Of a stretch of 64,000 nucleotides of DNA, positions 24,300-35,900 are shown piece after piece. The stretch covers positions 434,001-498,000 of the forward strand of contig WFMF01000022.1 of assembly GCA_011033025.1 (NCBI GenBank), written 5' to 3'. The translations under genes were made by a program, and so were the position numbers. Origin of the DNA: Beroe forskalii (lineage: Eukaryota > Ctenophora > Nuda > Beroida > Beroidae). Every line of letters starts with the position of its first letter. Position 1 is the stretch's first letter. The notes beneath the pieces are model-generated. The model ran no database searches. It saw only the letters and a program-made list of their open reading frames with translations, and was not told the DNA's origin.

Positions 24300-26710
24300 G
24301 ATAGGAGAGAATTATGGGCATAAACACAAAGCCTCATAAATTTGGGTATAAGACGTTCTATATCGTACAACATGAGAGAGTAATTGTACATTGTCCCGGA
24401 TAGGACGAATAACGTTATTTGAACGGAAAAAAACAAATAAAAAGAAAAAAGAAAACGAAGTTGTGAAAATTATGAATTGAGCGAATTAAATGAACGACAG
24501 AAAGTTGAATTATCTCTTAAAAATCGGCATCAACTTTTTTCAACCTAAAATGGAATAAATACAAGGTACAATACCAGACACATCTAGGCACATGATACTT
24601 TAAAATGGCTGATGCCATCTAAATATGTGTCTTTTACTACCTCAACTCATATCATTTTAATCTAATAATCTAACACTCCTTGGGAATATATACTGGGACC
24701 CTTTAAATATTATCGATCAGCGTGTTTAATATCCCCTATAAAATTAATCTCAGAGAATAATTGCTAGATCTTTAAACAATGATTTGCCACATTATTCGAT
24801 AATAAGGTTTTAATTCTACAATCTGGTAGACAGCTGCTGGTGGCTAATCCTGGCACTAAACTGGTTTCCTTATTTAGATAATACTCAGATACATCAACTG
24901 TTAATATGATTGTGACTCTATAGTAATCATAGTCTTCAGTTAAATTTAGGTCACGCTTAAATGGCTAAAATATTTCCCTCTCAGATATTTATTTGACAAT
25001 GTCTAAGCGTGTAAGAAATGATTTAATTTATTTATTTATTATGATTGATAGTGTGATGGATACCCAAGCTATTATTAGTTAACGGTTTACCCATGGATTC
25101 ATGGAATTCCAAATTCCCAAACTCGTCTTGCTGAGTAAGGATGTACTATTAACCAATCAGAACGCGAGTTGATTGTCAACTTGTACGCTGATTGGTTCGT
25201 AAGAAAATTCTGGGATCCAAGTTACAAGCAACAACACTCAACAGCATATGCTGCCGATTATCATTTTCTAGAGCCAACTGCAATCGATCTCTATGCCTTC
25301 ATTGCATATTGATAGATTTGAAACTGAAACGATTTATGTCGGTGTAAGTATTGAAATTTCCATCCAAGTTTAGGCTACCAACGCTACTGCTGAATGTAGT
25401 ACAGATAAGCGTCCTTCTACACCTCCCAAGCTTGTTTTAGCGACCGTGCAAGTTGTGTTAAACAGTAACCACCAAATTGCTGTGCAAAAAGCTCCAAATG
25501 AAATTTTATTTTAGAAAGAAGCACTCAAAAATGTATTTAATTAAGCGTTGAATCCGGACGAGGGTCGTCAAACTGGAAATAATTAGGTAGGAACTGTTGT
25601 TTTGTCGGAAAATAGTCGGTCCCAGCTATTTTTGACGGGGTATAATGCGGTTGCATGATCTCAGCTGTGACCGTATTCCTTCGATAATGGAATTGGCACG
25701 CCTCGTCCATTATCCAACTTACACAGTCTCGGCTTCGCCTAGCCCATGTAAGTTGCGGTATACGGCCACTACTTCGACATGTTATGGCTTATTATGATTA
25801 CTGAGCAATTACTGTAAAATTAATTATTGTTATGTGCTGTTGATGAATAAAGATGTATTAATATCGTTCAAATAAGTCGAAAGATAAATTTATTAGAGAT
25901 TGAAATAGAACGGATCAGTAAAACACACCACTTCTGTACTGTTACCTTTGCATATCAAAAGAAAATGATAGTCATTGACCATTAAAATTATAATTCCAAA
26001 CCTCGAACGCACACAATTAACGTAAGCAGAGCGCCTGCTCCAGGTATACGTACTACCTACACAAACTAAAGAAATTCACGTTATTGTCCTCCTCCAAAAA
26101 GATCTCACAGCACTCAGAGTACACACAATAGCAATTATATACGGTTCCTATACACAGCACGAGCCAGCCAACCTTCATGATATATATGTAATTATAACGT
26201 CTTTTGGAATCATGCCAAATACACGACGATCATTTCCTAAATCTTTAAGAATATTGAATGTCAACCGAGACATCAAGTTCTGAGACAGCAGAGATACCTG
26301 CCTTCTTGTAATAATTATTATCAAAATTCTCGGTTATATTATGTTACTCACGGTGTTATTGACGGTTTAAGATATGTTATTGACGCAAATTAGCGGAATG
26401 TTGTGATGTGTGATAAACACGAAGCTTACGCTGAGGAGGGGAGGCTAAACACGTCGTAGGAAACTGTAATTGTTATTCTAAGTACTCTCTTCCAGACAAA
26501 TGAAACAAACACTAAGAGACTGAATATTATACTAATGCCATGCCATTTGTTTGTTTATAGTAGGTACTTAGGTATTCCATGAGTTTACAAGCTACCAAAG
26601 ATACAACCATCATGAATAGGCCATGAGGGAAATAGAGCTGAAATTTGTAATAAAGATAATTAGAAAGCTGTGAATATTATCAATTATGCTTCAATACAGA
26701 TATTAATTAC
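24300..26710. other. Intergenic
   Basis: AT-rich with no gene. 25151-25197 is a small inverted repeat (AACCAATCAG ... CTGATTGGTT). 25640-25790 shows inverted GCGGTTGCATG / GTAAGTTGCGGTATACGGCC words similar in style to the hairpin elements at 9-10 kb. Confidence 0.4.
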
Positions 26711-26714
26711 GGTG

Positions 26715-26832
26715 ACAGTTCGAACTGCAGTTTGTGCCTCTTTTGTGTGCGCGGCTTATTTTTGCGTGGCCTACAGACATGACATTCATATGTCTGCATG
26801 CCGCGCAAAGTGCAGTTCGAAGTTCGAACTGT
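26715..26832. mobile_element. TTCGAACTGC-family MITE, copy 1
   Basis: The ends ACAGTTCGAACTGCAGTTT and the inverted ACAGTTCGAAC/GTTCGAACTGCAC flank an interior with CGCGGC and paired AGACAT/ATGTCT words. The same family occurs at 28055-28178. It lies upstream of the PRPF3 start codon. Confidence 0.8.
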
Positions 26833-26943
26833 CCCTGGAAATATATTATGTGCTTACGTTATTAACTAGAATCATAATGATATCGTGATGCCCATTCTCT
26901 AACATTCCCTAACCCACCCCCTCTTTCAGCAGCATAACTCGCA

Positions 26944-29900
26944 ATGTCGCTGGAAGCACTCGACAAAACCCGTTCGGAACACCTCCGGCAGTGGGCGTCT
27001 AACAAAGTCAAAGACGTGCTCGGCTACTCCGAAAACACTGTCGTTACAGCTATCATCGCATGCCTAGGTGAGAGTTCTCTGGAAAATCTCATTAAGTGGA
27101 ATAAGTAGGAAGTGAAATGACCACGGAATGTAGTGCTAAATATATAGCCCGGCTTTGGTAATAGAGTTATTGAATGAACGATGAACTCTTCTTGTTGGAA
27201 GGGGGCCAAAAAAGCATCACAAATATTACATGAGATCGTAGACGTGTAAATTATCTTAAAGCAGTTCTTATTGATAATTCCACTACCGATTATTAAGTTG
27301 TCTACATAATAAGTTCAGATAGTTCATTAGGGTGTCTATCATGAAGTCACCACCTGTTCTCTCAAAGTCTGCTATGATAGGTCTCAGGATATTTCGTTGT
27401 TATTGAAAATTAAAAGGATAGCAAACCTATTTGTTACAATCCTAGCCAGAAACTACGTGAATTTATTACGGCAATAAGATATTAAAGTATTGACACATTT
27501 TCTGAATTTGATGTGAAAAATAACTAAATTCATCTTCCGTTCTTCCTTCCTAATCTGCTATTACTCACGTATTTACTGTTTTTTTGTATAAAAGTTCAGT
27601 GTTCACGTTATTATGAAGTTATAAATGAGTGAACTTGTTTATGCTTAAGTGGAGCCTGTCCAATGACTTGTAGCTGTCGTTCAACACATGTGTCAGCAGA
27701 TATTATCAATGTGCTGCGATTAAAATAGGTATCCTGTTTTACACCAAATAACACCACATACAAAACCGAGCATCATCACTAGCTACTTATTTCTATGATT
27801 GTTATGGTTCCAGGTATAACGCAGTTTAAACTAACGCCACTTCCACGAGAAGATATAATACTAACGCAACTAAATTCCGCCAGCAGCGATTAAAATTATA
27901 TTTCCTATTAGTTCTCCGGAAATAAACAAGTGACACCACTAACAAAACCAAATATAACTTAGTTCTATAGTTGTACTGGTTCCACTACGATGTCTGAAGT
28001 AATTTTTTTTATAATAACTAACGCGAACCTCACGAAATGGTATATTAACTGTGGCAGTTCGAACTGCAGTTTTGTGTGCGCGGCGTAATTTTGCGTGGAA
28101 TAAAGACATATTATAATTAATAAATGTCTGTACGCCGCATAAACTTACGCCGCGCACGCTAAACTGCAGTTCGAACTGGTATCGTAACACAACTTCACTC
28201 CTTCAGGTCGTAAGTTGTCGGAATCGCAGACGAAGGAGCAGCTACGACCCCTGCTGGAGGACGAGACAGACGAGTTCGTGCACCAACTCTACGTCAGATA
28301 CGAACAGTTGCTCCTTCAGTGCTCATTAACATCGCCGATAGTAGACGATAGAGCAGGAAATGGAATGGTCCTTGACAGCTCTTTGATCCCGTATAATGGT
28401 ATAGGGTCATTACAATAATCTAATAATGACTTTGATCTGTTTTATCATACCAATTAATAAGAATTTATCTCAGTTGATTGACGATAAGAAGCTCGACATC
28501 AAAGAAAATGCCACAATTCAAGCGCAACCAAAGACTAAAAAGCGAGGTACTAAATAATATAAAATGGAATTTCATCTAGTCTCCCACTTAATACCTGCCA
28601 GTATTGAAAGCTGTAGGCGTAACCCTAAATAATGATGCCATTATCGTGTCTTATCAAAAACTAAAAAAGTAAAAAACGAGGAGCTAAATTTGAACATATG
28701 ATTTCACAGTCCCCCTATAGTGCTATAATCCATGCCAATATTCAAACGCTGTAATCCTAAAATAATGAGATCATCATCGTGACCTCATCTAATCCAAGTC
28801 AATGGAATGCAATTCATCATGATGCTGACGCTAGTTTGTTATCATATCGAAGTACCGTATCATGTAGATTGTAGAGCCCCTTATTATCTCTATTAAATCA
28901 GGTTACATGTTTGTATTACTAGCCGCTTTTGCTTTTGCCTGCTTTTGCTTCACATTTCACCTTCCAGCCATTGAGGACGTGTTCGGTGATGATATTGATG
29001 AAGGAGCGGATCCTGGCATCAGGAAGATATCCAAGCTGAAGCTTCCCCATGAGCAGATGGAAGAGAGCAGACTAATCCAGACAGATCTGACACCAGCTGA
29101 GGTAGGAGGGTAATTTGCCAGGGTTGCCAGGGAATTGGAATTATTTAGTGGCAATATGTGATATCAGAGTGGAGGTGACAGTTAAATGTCAGTTTGTTGT
29201 GATTAAATGAACTGGTCTCAGGTGGTCTAGAAAGGAATGTTGCACCATAATATGAATATAACAATCAAGTTCTGATAGAATCGCAGAATGGAGTACGAAC
29301 AAAGTTCTAAACGGTTATTTTCCCAGCAACGTGAGTTTAATGAGAAGACGATGTTGCAAATCAACAAGCTCCGAGAGAAAGTCCAGAAAGACGAGGACAA
29401 AAGACGCTCAAAAGGGTCCATAGGAAAGGACTCGGCAAAAGCATACCTTACCGAAGCCATGGGTAAGTGAAATGACATCAGCAAGTAAATATTAGAATGT
29501 CGTCAAATGTTTAAAAAACAAAAGCCACAATCTGTCAACATTTATAATTTAAAGGTCACGGAAGTACTATCCATAGGGGTCTAACCTTTGAAAAAGTGAA
29601 AAGTGGCGTGCAATGACTATCAACCATTTTCATGTTGAAATTGTTTGACGGGACATCAGCGAGCCTACGCTATAAAATAATAGATATAAAATAAACAAAG
29701 AATCTCTGTCAGATAAATATATACAAACATTGCGTCATCACGTTGAACAGGCAGTTTGACAAGCTAAAAAAGCAACAGTTTCCTCGACCATTTAGGTTGG
29801 ACTAAAGATAATATCATAGTGTCATGTCATGACTCATGTCTGCGATAAAATCCATTCATTACCAAAGATAGAAAGATTGGCTCTGCGGGAGCCGATTGGC

Positions 29901-32900
29901 GATCTTTCCCAGATGTCTTGTTCTAGAATAGGACCTCTAAAAGGACTGACATTTGTGAATAATAAGACTTAAAAAAGGACTGACATTTGTGAAACCTCAT
30001 GAGAGATATTCAAATTTCACACACGATCATATCTTGCAGCTTCGAAGGACCGGGCTGCAGAACTGAAATCCAAGATAAACGAACGTATGGCTAACCTCAA
30101 CCTCCCCATCCTAACCAAAGGGCCGTGTTTGGATAAGGAAGGACGGGCTACTGATGCGTCCGGCAAGACATTGACAGTAGTTAAGCACGAACCAACCCTC
30201 AAGGTATGTTTAGTGCACATTGAATCTTTCATTTTCAAACGCGAAACGGAGATGCGTGCTACGAATTGCTTGCCCTTAATAATTCATCAAGAAATTCAAT
30301 CTCCTGGATTATCATATCTATATTTGCAAATTCACAAATATATACCATTTCCTAGATCAATCTTCGTGAATCCAAACGGAAGAACTTTAAAATAGAGAAG
30401 CCTGATGACAACCAGACGGTCACCAACCCCTACTTCGATCCTCGGATGAAGTAAGTATTCAAATACACTACCTTACGTGACATAATTAACAATTATGTGG
30501 AACGAAACTTGGGGATTTTCTTTCGAAAATTACCCATATTTGCGCACCCTATAAAATCTCAAAATGACGTCATCATCGTACGTTATCATGGGCAATATCG
30601 GAAAAATCCCTATATTTTTTAAATTATAGGGATGTCTTTATTAATTTTCATCACACATAAATAATATGTCTAGTGAAGTATTTTACTCAGAAAATATACT
30701 CAGAGAATGCGTACTATTGTACTCAAAGAATGGCCAAAATCTAAGGCTTTTCTTACAATAATATGAATAGCACACATACATATTTTGAATATCGTTTAAT
30801 TATTATGCTTAATTTAAATCAATTAATTTTAATTAGAATACGACAAAAGCCCAGAATAGTTTCACTTACTGCTCCCTCCTTTATAATACCCATCTCCGCA
30901 ACTCACTTCACTATCAGTAAAGTCTATTATCTTCAGAATCAAAGCACCACAACGTCAGTCCCGAGCCATGAAGTTCAATGAAGCTGGCAAGTTCATCCAG
31001 ATCGCCCAGAAACAGCGAGCCCAGAGCAAGCTGGAGGAACTGCAGCGGAAGATCGCAGCTACGGCAAAGAAAACGGGTATTTCAACGGTCGCTAAGCGAG
31101 TCATGCTGACAGACGATACCGTGGCGGTAGGTGTACACACTAAACTCCGCACGCTAGGAATAGGCGGTTCAACGTCATCAACTCACCACATCATGATATG
31201 ATAATGACGTCATTTCAACCGCTTATTTTTCGTGCGCGGTGGTATATTAAGTAATTAAGTGAACGAAGTGTGAGTAGTGTGGTTAATGCCTAGTGGAGTC
31301 AGGGAGTACGGATTGTGTGTGAAAATTACAGTACACAAAGCCAGCACATGCTGTAAAACAATGCGTTGTCATTAGCATAGTCACCAGTCGTAGGAGCTCA
31401 ATAAGGTTATTTTTAGAGTGAAAATATGTGAAAATGAGCCGTTGCCCACATAGAATTTTCACATTTTTGATTCAATTACGTTGTATAACTCTATTGCTAT
31501 GATGTTTTTGCGGATTGCTTTACACTTCATATAACTCTTGATATACTTGAGTTCTTGAAAGAGAGCCAAAGAATATTGTCTTTTTGGTCACCTCTTCGAT
31601 ACGGGCCCTCATTCCATTATCCAAGTTAAAGTTGTTACTTGTTGCACACAACTCAGTAACTCATCCCTTAGCAGCCAGTGCCCTCATCCAATACCATAGT
31701 TGAGTTGTAGCTCAGTAAAGCAGTGACGTGCATGATCCCCTCCCCATAATTGAGAATTTTTAACTCCTAACGCATCCCCTCCCTCGCCCAGAAAGACGAC
31801 CCAGTCCCCGACATAGAGTGGTGGGATAAGTTTATCCTTGTCCGTGAGTCGTATGACACGTACGAGCAGCCTGTGTCTGAAGAGGAGATGTTGGGTGCGG
31901 TGACGCACCCCAAGTACCGGGAGATAACGCACCTGATCGAGCACCCTGTGAGCAAGGCACCCCCCGGCAGTACTCAGACAGTGCCACCTCACTCCATCGT
32001 GCTGACGAAGAAGGAGCGGAGGAAGCTCCGGACACAGCGGCGTCTGGAGAGACAGAGGGACGAACAGGAGAAGATACGACTTGGACTCATCCCTCCCCCG
32101 CCTCCTAAGGGTATTTACTATATACTTAGTACTTGTTTATATGACAAATTGTTTCACTATTGTGCAGATGCTGAATTATGTTGTATCGAAAGATTAGATT
32201 CCTTGACATCTTGGAAAGTTTCAGGGACTTATACTCCTCTAAAATATTACTTCTTTACCTATTCAGATAGTCTAACACGCCGTATCGTTTCAGTTCGTAT
32301 AGCTAACCTGATGAGGGTGCTGTGTTCGGAAGCCGTTACACTTACCATCGTTTCAGTTCGTATTGCTAACCTAATGAGGGTGCTGTGTTCGGAAGCCGTT
32401 ACACTTACCATCGTTTCAGTTCGTATAGCTAACCTGATGAGGGTGCTGTGTTCGGAAGCCGTTACACTTACCATCGTTTCAGTTCGTATTGCTAACCTAA
32501 TGAGGGTGCTGTGTTCGGAAGCCGTTACACTTACCATCGTTTCAGTTCGTATCGCTAACCTAATGAGGGTGCTGTGTTCGGAAGCCGTTACACTTACCAT
32601 CGTTTCAGTTCGTATAGCTAACCTGATGAGGGTGCTGTGTTCGGAAGCCGTTACACTTACCATCGTTTCAGTTCGTATTGCTAACCTAATGAGGGTGCTG
32701 TGTTCGGAAGCCGTTACACTTACCATCGTTTCAGTTCGTATAGCTAACCTGATGAGGGTGCTGTGTTCGGAAGCCGTTACACTTACCATCGTTTCAGTTC
32801 GTATTGCTAACCTAATGAGGGTGCTGTGTTCGGAAGCCGTTACACTTACCATCGTTTCAGTTCGTATCGCTAACCTGATGAGGGTGCTGTGTTCGGAAGC

Positions 32901-35900
32901 CGTTACACTTACCATCGTTTCAGTTCGTATTGCTAACCTGATGAGGGTACTGTGTTCGGAAGCCGTTACACTTACCATCGTTTCAGTTCGTATTGCTAAC
33001 CTGATGAGGGTGCTGTGTTCGGAGGCTGTTACACTTACCATCGTTTCAGTTCGTATCGCTAACCTAATGAGGGTGCTGTGTTCGGAAGCCGTTACACTTA
33101 CCATCGTTTCAGTTCGTATTGCTAACCTGATGAGGGTGCTGTGTTCGGAAGCCGTTACACTTACCATCGTTTCAGTTCGTATCGCTAACCTAATGAGGGT
33201 GCTGTGTTCGGAAGCCGTTACACTTACCATCGTTTCAGTTCGTATTGCTAACCTGATGAGGGTACTGTGTTCGGAAGCCGTTACACTTACCATCGTTTCA
33301 GTTCGTATTGCTAACCTAATGAGGGTGCTGTGTTCGGAAGCCGTTACACTTACCATCGTTTCAGTTCGTATTGCTAACCTAATGAGGGTGCTGTGTTCGG
33401 AAGCCGTTACACTTACCATCGTTTCAGTTCGTATTGCTAACCTGATGAGGGTGCTGTGTTCGGAAGCCGTTACACTTACCATCGTTTCAGTTCGTATCGC
33501 TAACCTAATGAGGGTGCTGTGTTCGGAAGCCGTTACACTTACCATCGTTTCAGTTCGTATTGCTAACCTGATGAGGGTACTGTGTTCGGAAGCCGTTACA
33601 CTTACCATCGTTTCAGTTCGTATAGCTAACCTGATGAGGGTACTGTGTTCGGAAGCTGTTACACTTACCATCGTTTCAGTTCGTATCGCTAACCTAATGA
33701 GGGTGCTGTGTTCGGAAGCCGTTACACTTACCATCGTTTCAGTTCGTATTGCTAACCTGATGAGGGTACTGTGTTCGGAAGCCGTTACACTTACCATCGT
33801 TTCAGTTCGTATTGCTAACCTAATGAGGGTGCTGTGTTCGGAAGCCGTTACACTTACCATCGTTTCAGTTCGTATTGCTAACCTAATGAGGGTGCTGTGT
33901 TCGGAAGCCGTTACACTTACCATCGTTTCAGTTCGTATTGCTAACCTAATGAGGGTGCTGTGTTCGGAAGCCGTTACACTTACCATCGTTTCAGTTCGTA
34001 TCGCTAACCTAATGAGGGTGCTGTGTTCGGAAGCCGTTACACTTACCATCGTTTCAGTTCGTATAGCTAACCTGATGAGGGTGCTGTGTTCGGAAGCCGT
34101 TACACTTACCATCGTTTCAGTTCGTATTGCTAACCTGATGAGGGTACTGTGTTCGGAAGCCGTTACACTTACCATCGTTTCAGTTCGTATCGCTAACCTG
34201 ATGAGGGTACTGTGTTCGGAAGCCGTTACACTTACCATCGTTTCAGTTCGTATAGCTAACCTGATGAGGGTGCTGTGTTCGGAAGCCGTTACACTTACCA
34301 TCGTTTCAGTTCGTATCGCTAACCTAATGAGGGTGCTGTGTTCGGAAGCCGTTACACTTACCATCGTTTCAGTTCGTATAGCTAACCTGATGAGGGTGCT
34401 GTGTTCGGAAGCCGTTACACTTACCATCGTTTCAGTTCGTATTGCTAACCTAATGAGGGTGCTGTGTTCGGAAGCCGTTACACTTACCATCGTTTCAGTT
34501 CGTATTGCTAACCTAATGAGGGTGCTGTGTTCGGAAGCCGTTACACTTACCATCGTTTCAGTTCGTATTGCTAACCTAATGAGGGTGCTGTGTTCGGAAG
34601 CCGTTACACTTACCATCGTTTCAGTTCGTATTGCTAACCTAATGAGGGTGCTGTGTTCGGAAGCCGTTACACTTACCATCGTTTCAGTTCGTATTGCTAA
34701 CCTAATGAGGGTGCTGTGTTCGGAAGCCGTTACACTTACCATCGTTTCAGTTCGTATTGCTAACCTAATGAGGGTGCTGTGTTCGGAAGCCGTTACACTT
34801 ACCATCATTTCAGTTCGTATTGCTAACCTAATGAGGGTGCTGTGTTCGGAAGCCGTTACACTTACCATCGTTTCAGTTCGTATCGCTAACCTAATGAGGG
34901 TGCTGTGTTCGGAAGCCGTTACACTTACCATCGTTTCAGTTCGTATCGCTAACCTAATGAGGGTGCTGTGTTCGGAAGCCGTTACACTTACCATCGTTTC
35001 AGTTCGTATTGCTAACCTGATGAGGGTACTGTGTTCGGAAGCCGTTACACTTACCATCGTTTCAGTTCGTATTGCTAACCTAATGAGGGTGCTGTGTTCG
35101 GAAGCCGTTACACTTACCATCGTTTCAGTTCGTATAGCTAACCTGATGAGGGTGCTGTGTTCGGAAGCCGTGCAGGACCCCACTAAAGTGGAAGCTACTG
35201 TCAGGGCTCAGGCTGCAGAACGGCAGAAGAAACACGAGAAAGCTAACTCTGACCGGCAGTTGACCAAGGAGCAGCGCAGTGCTAAGAAGGTGGCAAAACT
35301 TACAGAGGACACCTCGCAGGGCGTCCACATAGCTGTCTTCAAGTGAGTACGGGATAACCGTGTGTATTGCTGTGTAAGTTCTGTCTTCAAGTGAGTACGA
35401 GATAACCGTGTGTATTGCTGTGTAAGTTTTGTCTTCAAGTGAGTACGGGATAACCGTGTGTATTGCTGTGTAAGTTCTGTCTTCAAGTGAGTACGGGATA
35501 ACCGTGTGTATTGCTGTGTAAGTTCTGTCTTCAAGTGAGTACGGGATAACCGTGTGTATTGCTGTGTAAGTTTTGTCTTCAAGTGAGTACGGGATAACCG
35601 TGTGTATTGCTGTGTAAGTTCTGTCTTCAAGTGAGTACGGGATAACCGTGTGTATTGCTGTGTAAGTTCTGTCTTCAAGTGAGTACGGGATAACCGTGTG
35701 TATTGCTGTGTAAGTTCTGTCTTCAAGTGAGTACGGGATAACCGTGTGTATTGCTGTGTAAGTTCTGTCTTCAAGTGAGTACGGGATAACCGTGTGTATT
35801 GCTGTGTAAGTTCTGTCTTCAAGTGAGTACGGGATAACCGTGTGTATTCGGGTGTATTGCTGTGTAAGTTCTGTCTTCAAGTGAGTACGGGATAACCGTG

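Noticed and set aside
31873-35346. 1,157-codon plus-strand ORF as a normal protein
   Set aside because: It is exon 9, retained intron, splice-site array and exon 10 of PRPF3 read in one frame. Kept as a possible isoform, not as the primary product.
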